DNA from: Streptomyces sp. CoH27 | GTDB taxonomy: Bacteria > Actinomycetota > Actinomycetes > Streptomycetales > Streptomycetaceae | Assembly: GCF_020181035.1 (NCBI RefSeq) | Contig: NZ_JAIQYY010000029.1 | Span: 1-63,331, forward strand | DNA length: 63,331 nucleotides | Direction of reading: 5' to 3' | In this document: piece by piece, positions 32,201 to 38,152 of the stretch | How positions within the stretch are numbered: the first letter of the stretch is position 1 | Layout: the number at the start of each line of letters is the position of its first letter | The notes under the pieces: generated by a model | Database searches by the model: none | Told to the model about the DNA's origin: nothing | The model's input: the letters and a program-made list of their open reading frames with translations, nothing else | Position numbers and translations under genes: made by a program

Positions 32201-35198
32201 CGGCGAGCGGCGCGGACGCGGCCGGGGCGGCGGCGCCGGGATCGGGGGCGGGCAGCCGGGCACGGTCCGCCTTGCCGTTCGCCGACAGCGGCATGCTCTC
32301 CAGCCGGACGAAGACGGCGGGCACCATGGCGGCGGGCAGTACGGCGGTCAGATGCCGGCGCAGCTCGCCCTCGGCCGCCGTACCGACGACGTAGCCGACC
32401 AGCCGGGTGCCGGACGGGGTCTCCTGCGGCGCGACCACGGCCTGTGCGACACCGGGGTGCTCGGCCAACCGGGCCTCGATCTCGCCGAGTTCGATGCGAT
32501 GGCCGCGGATCTTGACCTGGTGGTCGTTCCGGCCGAGGAAGCGGATCCGGCCGTCCGCCCGGCGGGCGGCGAGGTCGCCGGTGCGGTACAGCCGGGCGCC
32601 GGGCGGCCCGAACGGGTCGGGCACGAACCGCTCGGCCGTCAGCGCGGGCCGGCGCAGATAGCCGCGGCCGACTCCGGCGCCGCCGATGTACAGCTCTCCG
32701 GGCACCCCGACCGGGACCGGGCGCAGGCCGGTGTCGAGGATGTGGGCGGTGTAGTTGTCGAGGGGCCGCCCGATGGTGATCTCGTCGTCGTCGCCGGTGA
32801 GTTCGTCGATGGTGGCGAACACCGTCGTCTCGGTCGGCCCGTATCCGTTCAGCAGCCGGCGGGCCTTGCCGCGGATCTCCCGGGCCAGCGCCGGCGGCAG
32901 CGGCTCGCCGGCCGTCAGCGCCACCGCGAGCTGCGGCAGCGCGGCCCCGGCGGCCAGCAGCACACGCCAGCCGGACGGGGTGGCCTGCGCATGGGTCACC
33001 CCGTGCGCGCGGACCAGCCCGGCCGCGGCCGCTCCGTCCCGCCCGGTGCCGTCCGGGGCGAGCACCAGCCGTCCGCCGGTGATCAGCGGGAGATACAGCT
33101 CGACCGCGGCGATGTCGAAGGACAGCGCGGTCAGCCCGAGCCACACGTCCCCGGGCCCGGCACCGAGCCGGTCGCGCTGGTCGAGCAGCAGGTTGAGCAG
33201 TCCGCCGTGCTCGACCTCGACGCCCTTGGGGCGGCCGGTGGAGCCGGAGGTGTACAGGACGTAGGCGAGGTCGGCGGGGCAGGGCCGCGGTGTGCCGAGC
33301 GGCCGGCCGGCGCCCGTCGGCTCGCCGTCGGCCCGCACGTCCACCGTGGGCAGGCCGGAGGCGAGGTCGGGGTGACCCGGTTCGGTGAGGACGAGGGCGG
33401 CTCCAGCGTCGTGGAGCATGGCGGTCAGCCGCTCGCGCGGATGGTCCGTGGGCAGCGGCAGATAGGCGCAGCCGGCCGACAGCACGCCGAGGAGGGCGGG
33501 CAGCAGATGCGCGCCGCGGCTCAGATGCAGGCCCACCAGATCGCCGGGGCGGGCGCCGGCCTGCCGCAGCCGGCCGGCGACGCGGTCGGCGGCGGCCTTC
33601 AGCTCGCGGTAGCTGAGCGCGGTCGTGCCGCTGATGACGGCGGTCGCGTCGGGGTGGGCGGCGACGGTGTCGGCGAACAGGTCCACCAGCGTGCGACCGT
33701 GCGGCCGTGCGACCTCCGTACGGTTCCAGTCCTGGGCGGCGCGTTCCTGCCCGGCGGTGAGCAGCCGTACGGCCCGCACGGGGGTGCCCGGGGCGGCCAC
33801 GGCCTGGGCGACCACCTCCACCAGGCAGTCGAGCATGCGCTCCACGGTGCCGGGCTCGAACAGGGTGCTCTCGCCGATGAGGTCGAGCTGCACGGTCTCG
33901 CCCAGATTGACCGCGGCCAGGGTCAGATCGACCTTGGCGGAGCCACCGCGCAGCCGCTCGCGCTCCACGGTGACGCCCGGCAGCTCCCAGACGTGCTCGC
34001 GGGCCTCGATGCACTGGAACATCACCTGGGCCAGCGGGTTGCGCGAGCCGTCCCGGGGCAGGCCGGAGTCCGTCACGAGCTGCTCGAAGGTGACGTCCTG
34101 GTGCTCCAGGGCGCCCAGGACGGCGGTGTTGGCCCGCTTCAGGAGGGTCGCGAAGTCCGGCGTCCCGCTGTGGTCGAGGGGGATGGGCAGGGTGTTGGCG
34201 AGCATCCCGATCAGCGGTTCGGTGTCGGCCGAGACCCGTCCCGAGACCGGGGTGGCCACGGCGAACCGTTCCTGGCCGCCGCTCCACCGGTGCAGGAAGG
34301 CGCCGTACAGGGAGAGCAGCGCGGTGAAGAGGGTGACGTGGTGGCCGGCGGCGTACGCGCGCAGGGCCGAGCTGGTCTCGGGCGGCAGCTGTCTGCGGGC
34401 GCTGTGCCCCCGGTAGGAGGGGACGGGCGGCCGCACCCGGTCGGCGGGCAGCTCCAGGACCGGCGGAGTGTCCGCCAATGCCGTACGCCAGTAAGCGAGT
34501 TGACGGTCGAGCAGCTCGCCGGAGAGCCGCTCGGACTGCCAGGCCGAGTAGTCGGCGTACGTCACCGGCAGGGCGGGCAGCTCGGTCGTGCCGCCCTCCC
34601 GGCAGGCGGCGTACAGCGCGCCGAACTCGCGGGCGAGCACACCGCAGGACCACTCGTCGGCGACGCAGTGGTGCAGGTTCAGCACCAGCAGGTGGGTGGT
34701 GTCGTCCAGGACGGCGAGCAGGGCCCGGAACACCGGCCCCCGGGCCAGGTCGAAGGGCTGGGCGAGTTCTTCCTCGGCGAGCCGGACGGCCGCGTTGCGG
34801 CGGGCGGCGGGCGGCAGATGCCCGAGGTCGACGATCCGCAGCGGTGCCGGTGCGGGCGGCTGCGGAGTCTGGGCCGGCGGCCGGGTGTCCTGGAAGGTCG
34901 TGCGCAGCGCCTCGTGCCGCTCGACCAGACGGTCCAGGGCGTGGCGTACGGCCGTCCGGTCCAGCGGGCCGGTCAGCCGCAGCACGCGGTGGACGCTGAA
35001 GACCGAGTTGTCGGAGAGCAGCCGGTCGGCGACCCAGAGGTTGTGCTGGACGGGCGCGAGCGGGGCCGGCGTGCCCGCCGTACGGCGGGGGATGCCGGAC
35101 CAGCCCGGCCCGCCCGCGGGCGCGGGAACGGCCCGGCCGCGCAACCGGCGGGCGAGCAGTTCCCGTTTGGCGTCGGTCAGTTCGCTGGAGGTCGTCAT
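23208..35198 (-). CDS. giant NRPS C-A-T-C-A-T-C-A-T-E with fused C-terminal serine hydrolase (PBP-type TE-like) domain
   Basis: 3996 residues from ATG 35198, overlapping the MbtH stop by 4 bp. Domains by landmark: C1 (HHCVADEWS, His 176), A1 (YTSGS Tyr 649), T1 (Ser 1032), C2 (HHILADGWS, His 1243), A2 (Tyr 1712), T2 (GGNS, Ser 2098), C3 (HHIVFDGWS, His 2303), A3 (Tyr 2774), T3 (GGDS, Ser 3171), E (HHVAVDTVSW, His 3345), then about residues 3650-3990 an S12 beta-lactamase/PBP-type hydrolase with SISK (S3713), YSS (Y3809, in place of YSN) and GHTGG. Specificity residues: A1 DIVQLAGVF-K, A2 DIVQLGVVW-K (both somewhat Gly-like), A3 DDVQLSTID-K (shared with the C-A-T protein). The E domain implies a D-residue at position 3, presented to the fused hydrolase, which may release or cyclise the peptide. 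Confidence 0.93.
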   Translation of the reverse strand: MTTSSELTDAKRELLARRLRGRAVPAPAGGPGWSGIPRRTAGTPAPLAPVQHNLWVADRLLSDNSVFSVHRVLRLTGPLDRTAVRHALDRLVERHEALRTTFQDTRPPAQTPQPPAPAPLRIVDLGHLPPAARRNAAVRLAEEELAQPFDLARGPVFRALLAVLDDTTHLLVLNLHHCVADEWSCGVLAREFGALYAACREGGTTELPALPVTYADYSAWQSERLSGELLDRQLAYWRTALADTPPVLELPADRVRPPVPSYRGHSARRQLPPETSSALRAYAAGHHVTLFTALLSLYGAFLHRWSGGQERFAVATPVSGRVSADTEPLIGMLANTLPIPLDHSGTPDFATLLKRANTAVLGALEHQDVTFEQLVTDSGLPRDGSRNPLAQVMFQCIEAREHVWELPGVTVERERLRGGSAKVDLTLAAVNLGETVQLDLIGESTLFEPGTVERMLDCLVEVVAQAVAAPGTPVRAVRLLTAGQERAAQDWNRTEVARPHGRTLVDLFADTVAAHPDATAVISGTTALSYRELKAAADRVAGRLRQAGARPGDLVGLHLSRGAHLLPALLGVLSAGCAYLPLPTDHPRERLTAMLHDAGAALVLTEPGHPDLASGLPTVDVRADGEPTGAGRPLGTPRPCPADLAYVLYTSGSTGRPKGVEVEHGGLLNLLLDQRDRLGAGPGDVWLGLTALSFDIAAVELYLPLITGGRLVLAPDGTGRDGAAAAGLVRAHGVTHAQATPSGWRVLLAAGAALPQLAVALTAGEPLPPALAREIRGKARRLLNGYGPTETTVFATIDELTGDDDEITIGRPLDNYTAHILDTGLRPVPVGVPGELYIGGAGVGRGYLRRPALTAERFVPDPFGPPGARLYRTGDLAARRADGRIRFLGRNDHQVKIRGHRIELGEIEARLAEHPGVAQAVVAPQETPSGTRLVGYVVGTAAEGELRRHLTAVLPAAMVPAVFVRLESMPLSANGKADRARLPAPDPGAAAPAASAPLADGAQRALAAVWTELLGVPVTGPQDNFFVLGGDSVSAVFLASKAREAGYALTTRQVFDHQTLAELAAVAEPLEPAPGAVRPTPRDFPLAGLDQEALDRILADAPPGGIQDIYPLTPLQAGMLFQSVHDPDGSAYFNQYRVDIDGDLDPDVLRSAWQHVVDRHDALRCSFRWEGVPRPLQVVHRTAPVDFQVLDWTGTPASELPGRLDALLAAERRRGFDLFRTPPHRFQLIRTGPAAHHLVWHSHHILADGWSVGPLLNEVFATATALRRDGRPPRDLPEPVPHRTYVEWLERQDPGAAERYWRDQLAGVSEPTPVPVVRRPAEGTAGGEARSVELTLDSAVVERLNRLARERRCTLGTLVQGAWALLLGRWSRRDDVVFGLTVSGRSADLPGIERTVGLLINTLPVRVRWDEDETLGDWLGRLAGQLAALRDVEHCALSDIHSWSHVPRDQRLFDSVLVFQNLALADRADLGGLAVRMGPVRQSSGLPLMLSARFAASGAVLELVHEDDHVDTADAERLLASLGHLLTTFADRPAARLRELAALPEDAHDLIVRRWNATEREFPHATTVPAMITAQAARTPDAVAVVSRGQRLSYAELDAHARALAHRLRQEGVRPGDRVALRADRSADLLVAVLAVWRAGAAYVPLDPEYPDERAAYVLSDSGATVLLASPAPPTALAAACRTVLRIEESAGEAPDGDPVTPLPADLAYVLYTSGSTGRPKGVEVAHGSLARLVAAMADVLRAAPDDVWLGLTALSFDISTVELFVPLTTGGRVVVVPEEDRWDGGAQRALIRAHGVSHVQATPSGWRLLLAAGFGEDDGVRCALTGGEALPEPLAAELTAPLPRLVNVYGPTEATVWATFDELTGHDGEITIGRPLPNYTAHVLDDGMRPLPIGAPGELYLGGAGVARGYHDRPGLTAERFVPDPFGPPGARLYRTGDLAARRADGRIRFLGRNDHQVKIRGHRIELGEIEEALTRHPHVAMAAVAVHRDGSGEPFLTGYVCGAGPDPADLRDFLRGELPRAMVPARFVVLERMPLSPAGKIDRGALPDPGAAAPETDRHIAPRTPAERALAEIWQEVLGVAEVGVSDDFFALGGNSVKAVLITARARERGLALTTRRLFAHPTVEALAATPTEVTAPESGTEPFALAGLTPAELDVLLGTVGRADTEDVLPLSPLQTGLLLHTLAETADYVRTFAVDLDGAFDQDAFEEAWRYLVDRYAILRSTFRWADVPHPVQVVRRRAAPEFTRVDLTGLPGEERAARLAELTEDERRTVFDLAEAPPARFLLVRLAEDRHRFVWTTHHIVFDGWSLHALFAEAFTAYRHRADIGRLPDAPPPPPYRDYLRWLQRQGADGGTARALERWRTELAGFTRPTPLPGSRPTGRPAAVHTERQALPAGLLTALDRTARRHRVTVGTLVHTAWALLLASTSGERDVLFGTTLSGRFGDVPGIESMVGLLMNTLPLRLDVDPDTPPAALLRSVHQRLAGLAGREHVSLGEVQRAAEVPGGKRLFDSLVVFTDVGTGSLPKGVRPVPESEVRDTGYPLVLEAVRTDRLVLELGCDRSRYDEPTARRLLAQTVRLLTALTEDHDRAAGLPMLSEEEYGLVVRDWNATGAGFPAERTLHSLIEEQAARTPDALAVRCGAEGLTYAELNSRANRVAHRLRRMGVGAGSLVALCTERSLEHVIGVVAILKASAAFVPVDPEHPARRQAYILADARAQAVLTQRRLVESLPDGAETAVPVLALDDPAVWQDEPDHDPAPVALPADLCSLYYTSGSTGRPKGVASTHEGWVNRMWWMQRRHGLQPGDAVLHKTTLTFDDAAVEILWPLITGGQVVLLAPGAHRDAHEIADAVIRHGVVHVQFVPSVLEVFLDVLTPERAAAMTRLRSVLTSGEALRPVLVRRFRELFGDRVSLDNTWGATEVSIDSTFHVCTQADVAAEDGAVSLGRPFDNNTVYVLDADMSPVPVGISGELFIGGLGLARGYHGRPGLTAERFVPDPFGPPGARLYRTGDLGRWRADGTLEFGGRTDHQVKIGGVRVELGEIEDALRRAPGVKDAVVDVRALDGVKILVGYTTGGTAPEQLRAALRAELPDAMVPNAFVALDAVPLNANGKVDRAALPDPEPDAGAAAQSYVAPRTATEETLAGIWARVLRVRRVGVHDDFRVMGGDSILLIHTVARAREAGLPVTPRMVFEHPTIAGLAAAIDAAAARGRAVVVHAEQGRVTGEVPLGPIQAQYAELGPRDRFNQSLLLAVDATVAAGPLRAALSALAGHHDALRLRWTREADGWRQYLAEAEDADLLTVVDAAEEAAAVEAAHAGLDLAHGPLLRAVLLRPARRLLLVVHHVAVDTVSWNILVEDLNTLVAGGALPAKTTSVQYWARRLAEHAASTEFRPEAEYWALPRPAAAPLPLDRADGENTEGRSRTVRVVLPAAVTEALLRRAPAAHGAEPDHLMLAALARTLTEWTGGDTAAFDVERHGREALFDEVDLSRTVGWFTGVRPVVVTLPDPDDTAACVAAVREHLRAAPAGSVGDGLARHLRPGTRDTLAGRPRPQVCFNYHGRRDGTGTVAGAFRPLPQALGEPVDPEQRRSHLVEIDSAVLEGQLHLVWRYAADHFDAATVEDLAERYLRRLTALVEHSATPGAVRRPAEPFVERLFAGTPAPLLPMLRHRVPGVGIAVIADGELRGAWGFGTLGTENPTPVDARTLFQVGSISKHVTALAVLRLVQEGRLDLDTDVNRLLTTWRLPGEGGVTLRHLLSHTSGLGEQAYHGYRGDERMPALREVLDGRPPAVTPAVRPERPPGSGYQYSSSNYAVVQQVLEDVTGQPFGPLLRSLVLEPLGMSDSDFAPDAPYRYDGPVAVNHRLDGTAYPEGWHLYPESAAGGLWSTPADVARVAIEIQRAVAGGPAAFLTAESAAEMLRPVPGTPGGLGTIGKPYGERRWFGHTGGVPGFRSLTWADPDRGLGLVVTSNSDAGEDFLRELLHELGVGLEDARW

Positions 35199-35395
35199 GC
35201 CTGCGTGGTCTCCCGTATCCGGCGCAGGCTCAGTGGCCGCATGTCCGTCCACACTCGCTCGATGTGCGCGAGGCACTCCTCCTTCGTGCCCGAGGTGCCC
35301 TCCTCGTACCAGCCGCCCGGGAGATCCCGGTCGGCCGGCCAGATGGAGTACTGCTCCTCGTCGTTCAGGACCACTCGGTAGATCTGCGCTGCCAT
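35195..35395 (-). CDS. MbtH-like protein
   Basis: 66 residues with the family core NDEEQYSIWP, then PGGWYEEG and TDMRPLSLRR. MbtH proteins bind A domains and are often needed for their folding and activity. It lies directly before the giant NRPS gene (4-bp overlap), as is usual, and 60 bp after the free carrier protein gene. Confidence 0.95.
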   Translation of the reverse strand: MAAQIYRVVLNDEEQYSIWPADRDLPGGWYEEGTSGTKEECLAHIERVWTDMRPLSLRRIRETTQA

Positions 35396-35455
35396 GTCGC
35401 CGCCTTTCGGTCGTTCGGTGGATACCGGCCGGGTGGGGTGCTGGGGATGCTTCGG

Positions 35456-35713
35456 TCAGCCGGCGCGGCGGTGGTGCACCACCGTCGCCAGCGCGTCGGC
35501 GCTCTTGGCCCGGAAGAGGTCGCGGACCGTGACCCGCACCTCGAACCGCGCGCTGATCAGGGACACCGCGCGTGCCGCGGTGAGGGAATCACCGCCAATG
35601 GCCAAAAACTCGCTTCCTGTGTCCGGATCGCGGTCCGCGCCCAGCACTTCCCGAAAGATTCCGGCTATCTGCTGAGCGATCTCACGCGTGTTCGCTCCGA
35701 GTGCCGTACTCAT
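35456..35713 (-). CDS. free-standing peptidyl carrier protein
   Basis: 85 residues forming one T domain: REIAQQIAGIFREVLGAD, then FLAIGGDSLTAARAV with the phosphopantetheine-accepting serine in GGDS, and a last helix FRAKSADALATVV. Start ATG 35713 has GGAG about 10 bases upstream; the open frame continues to 36070 but the added residues have no carrier-protein character. As first or second gene of the biosynthetic operon, it is the natural partner of the free A domain enzyme at 21646-23214. An aminoacyl group held here could be passed to a C domain, such as the orphan C of the A-T-C protein or C1 of the giant NRPS. Confidence 0.93.
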   Translation of the reverse strand: MSTALGANTREIAQQIAGIFREVLGADRDPDTGSEFLAIGGDSLTAARAVSLISARFEVRVTVRDLFRAKSADALATVVHHRRAG

Positions 35714-35774
35714 GATTGAGCTCCACTTCCGCTGGTGTTTTCCGGCCGATCGAGAGAGAGTTCTGCGGTGGAAT

Positions 35775-35924
35775 TCAGCCACCCCAGCCGCTGTCCTGCG
35801 TGGGAACGGCGAGCCGGGCCACCGCCGCGACCCGAGGGCCTTCACCGCCGGTGAGGTGGAGGACCGGGGCGGCGAACGCCGCGGCGGCGAGGAGAAGCGA
35901 GCACAGATGGATTCGCGCATACAT
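35775..35924 (-). CDS. small ORF of 49 codons with signal-peptide-like start, function unknown
   Basis: ATG 35924 to TGA 35775-35777 encodes 49 residues: a short start (MYARIH), a hydrophobic segment (LCSLLLAAAAFAAPVLHLTG) and a polar tail ending PTQDSGWGG. GGAG lies 10 bases before the ATG. It has the same direction as the carrier protein gene and ends 61 bp before it, so it may be the first gene of the NRPS operon or a translated leader. The tail is GC-rich in third positions as in real genes. I do not recognise the protein; it could be secreted or membrane-bound. It may also be a chance frame. Confidence 0.45.
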   Translation of the reverse strand: MYARIHLCSLLLAAAAFAAPVLHLTGGEGPRVAAVARLAVPTQDSGWGG

Positions 35925-36254
35925 GGGGGCTCAACTCCGAGGGGGGTGGGTTCTTTTCGGGTGCACCAACACTGTCGCGTGTAAGCCCTTTCGCGCCGAC
36001 CGTCGCAGTGGTTCACCAAACTGCCAGGCAGGAAAACGAGGTGGGTACGCACCATGCCAACACCGGACATTCGTCACGTCGTGGGCGGTGGGCTGGTGCC
36101 AAATACCTCCGACAAACGGGAAAAGACTTCGAGGTGGCGTGCCCCGCAGACGTAGCCTGCTGCGCCGAGGAATGTTTCCCCGTCCGCCGGGAACCCGAGT
36201 CCCGGCCGTGCGGTCGTGTGACACCGCATGACACCGCATCCATGAAGGAGTCCT
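35925..36254. promoter_or_regulatory. divergent promoter region of the NRPS operon and the gene at 36255
   Basis: This region separates the minus-strand biosynthetic operon from a plus-strand gene and must hold their promoters. Visible structure: a perfect inverted repeat CTGCC-A-GGCAG (36021-36031) and a tandem direct repeat TGACACCGCA x2 (36219-36238) just before the ribosome site of the plus-strand gene (AAGGAG, 36245-36250). I could not assign -35/-10 boxes with confidence. Either repeat could bind the cluster regulator. Confidence 0.5.
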
Positions 36255-36794
36255 ATGGGCAGTGACGTAGACGGATTACAGCCGGTGTGCCGGGACTGTC
36301 CCTCACTGTGTCCCTTCGTCCACCACGTGCTGCTGTCGTTGTCCGTCCATCGCGACCGATGCCCCGCCCTGGTGTGGCCCCCGCCCCCGCCCCCGTCCCT
36401 CCTCAGGGCCCTGCGCGGCCCGGCCCGCGCCGCGGCGTCCCTCGGCCGGTTCGTCCCGGCCGGGCCCGAGGCGGAGCACATGCGGTCGGTGTTCGCGACG
36501 GCCCTGAACACCCCGGTGAACGCTGCCTATTTGGGCCTGCCCGCCGCGGCCACCGAAGCCCCGACGTCCTGGGCCTTCGACGCCCCCGGCAGCATCCTGC
36601 TGATCGTCCTGCACGGCAGCCTCCTCGCCCGCCTCCATCCACCACAGCCGTCCCCGGCGCCCGACACCACCCTGTGGCTGCACACGATCGAGGTCCTCTA
36701 TGTGCCCCCCAGCTACCGCCTGTCCCTCACCCACGGTCCCGCAGCGGCGCTCCTGCTGTGCCTGTCGTTCGACACGGCCCGGACTTCCGTGTGA
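36255..36794 (+). CDS. hypothetical protein, possibly cupin-like
   Basis: 179 residues, start ATG 36255 with a strong AAGGAG 5 bases upstream. The N-terminal half has CRDCPSLCPFVHH (three cysteines close together), a proline run (PPPPPPSLL) and an Ala-rich stretch. The C-terminal half (GSILLIVLHGSLLARL, TLWLHTIEVLYVPPSYRL) alternates short beta-like segments, which could suit a small cupin fold, although no metal-binding histidine pattern is evident. Not recognised. It is transcribed away from the NRPS operon and shares its intergenic region, so it may belong to the cluster. Confidence 0.6.
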   Translation: MGSDVDGLQPVCRDCPSLCPFVHHVLLSLSVHRDRCPALVWPPPPPPSLLRALRGPARAAASLGRFVPAGPEAEHMRSVFATALNTPVNAAYLGLPAAATEAPTSWAFDAPGSILLIVLHGSLLARLHPPQPSPAPDTTLWLHTIEVLYVPPSYRLSLTHGPAAALLLCLSFDTARTSV

Positions 36795-37432
36795 CGACAT
36801 ACGGCACCCGAGCGCGAATGACCTCCAGGTGGTGCGGGGTTGCTCAGCTCTCCTGCCGGATTTCCGACAGAAGCCACGAACGCCCGGCGTTCTTCGGGTG
36901 CTTACCCGTAAAGAGCTACGGCCGGCCAGTTCACTCGATGCGTCACGGCGTAACAGCGGTCGTAGGTACGAAGAAGAGCCGCCGGCCGTCGGTCAAGATG
37001 TTCTCGAAGCGGGCGTCGAAGGGCCGCGATCTGGACGCCCGAACACTCGTGCGGGTTCTGCGGGATGTACTCCGGGAACAGCGTGAGGCTCGCCGAAGAC
37101 TGCTGGAGAGCCTCGATCCGGCAGCGTACTTCTTGCACCCGCCGGTGATACATCAGAGGGAAGGTGCGCCTGACCGATCTGGAACGGCGGCCGGAGAACG
37201 TTCGCTCCACGGCACCATGAGCGACCGGACGCGCGCCGCGGGACATGTCAGACCGCTTGACCCACGCCTCCAGCCGGACCCCCGCCCCTCGTACAGACCG
37301 TTCAGCAGACACCAGGGCGCGGGCTGCCGCCATCATCTCAGGCCCGGCGCCCCGACCTTGTCAGCGGACATCGCCCTCGTCAGCGACACCCCCGCCGAAC
37401 CGCAGGCGGCTGCTTTGAGTAGCGTCTGTGCC
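36795..37432. other. gene-poor stretch with a decayed phosphotransferase-like relic
   Basis: No intact gene. On the minus strand, roughly 37170-36930, fragments in different frames read like pieces of a kinase/phosphotransferase-type protein: LFPEYIPQNPHEC in one frame and, further on, FDARFENILTDGRRLFF in another, the latter resembling a catalytic-loop segment (H/R-F-x-N-I-L-x-D-G). Stops interrupt all frames. This is a low-confidence relic; the rest of the stretch shows nothing recognisable. Confidence 0.3.
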
Positions 37433-37993
37433 GTGACAGACCTCGACGACCTCGTCCACCTCTGCCCGCCTCCGGCCGGCCCGCCACCCCCGGTGGACTG
37501 GGCGAAGGCCGAGCGCGCCCTCGCCACGGCCCTCCCGGCCGACTACAAGCAGCTTGTCGAGAGGTACGGCGACGGACTTTTCGACGAGACGGTCTGGCTG
37601 CTCGTCCCGGAGTCCGCCTACGACACCTGCGACCTGCACGCGCAGACCGCGGAACGCGCCGAGATCCTGGCGGGGTTGTGGGACATGGGCGAGGAGAAGC
37701 CCGCCCAGCTGGTGGAGCCGGGCGCGCGGGTTCTGCCGTGGGCGTTCGAGGAGGGCACGGGGGCGTTCCTGTACTGGCTGGTACGGCCCGGTCAGCACCC
37801 GGACGAGTGGACGGTCCTCTACAACGAGGGGCGCGGCCCGCTGTGGGAGCATCACGACATGGGATGCCTCGCCTTCCTGCTGGCGGTGCTCACGGGGACG
37901 GCGCAGACGGAGTACTTCGGCCACCTCTACGAAGTGCTGCAGCCGCAGGAACACCGCTTCGCGCCGGCCGACCAGCTGCTGAGGCCCAGCTGA
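37433..37993 (+). CDS. SMI1/KNR4 (SUKH) family protein
   Basis: 186 residues from GTG 37433. The pattern VDWAKAERALATALPADYKQL followed by YGDGLF is the start of the SMI1/KNR4 (SUKH-1) domain, and VLYNEGRGPLWEHH with CLAFLLAVLTGT suits its C-terminal part. In bacteria these proteins often serve as immunity proteins against polymorphic toxins, but many Streptomyces copies stand alone, as here: no toxin gene is adjacent. The frame is open far upstream, but the start was placed at the first codon in keeping with family length. Function unknown. Confidence 0.75.
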   Translation: MTDLDDLVHLCPPPAGPPPPVDWAKAERALATALPADYKQLVERYGDGLFDETVWLLVPESAYDTCDLHAQTAERAEILAGLWDMGEEKPAQLVEPGARVLPWAFEEGTGAFLYWLVRPGQHPDEWTVLYNEGRGPLWEHHDMGCLAFLLAVLTGTAQTEYFGHLYEVLQPQEHRFAPADQLLRPS

Positions 37994-38106
37994 CAACTGT
38001 TTCTGGACCGCTGGGCCCGAACGCTCACGCTCCGGGCGGCACTCTCCCGCACGCGACAGACCCGCCGAAGCCCCTCCGGCGCTTCAGGCACAACCACACC
38101 TCTCGA

Positions 38107-38124
38107 CTTTGGCATAGGACAAAG
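38107..38124. promoter_or_regulatory. inverted repeat upstream of the MocR gene
   Basis: CTTTG (38107-38111) and CAAAG (38120-38124) form an inverted repeat with an 8-bp spacer, 28 bp before the start of the MocR-type regulator. This is a usual place for an autoregulatory site. Assignment is by position only. Confidence 0.35.
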
Positions 38125-38152
38125 TGTTAGGGTCGACCCCGGAGGTGATTCC

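Noticed and set aside
35775..35924. The 49-codon ORF as a RiPP precursor peptide
   Set aside because: No RiPP modification genes are nearby and the hydrophobic N-terminus resembles a signal peptide, not a leader for known RiPP enzymes.
36287..37993. 568-codon plus-strand frame covering the unknown gene and the SUKH gene
   Set aside because: The left part is a shifted shadow of the gene at 36255; only the last 186 codons (from GTG 37433) resemble a protein family.
37433..37993. SUKH gene as part of a toxin-immunity pair
   Set aside because: No polymorphic toxin gene or nuclease-like domain lies on either side within the window.
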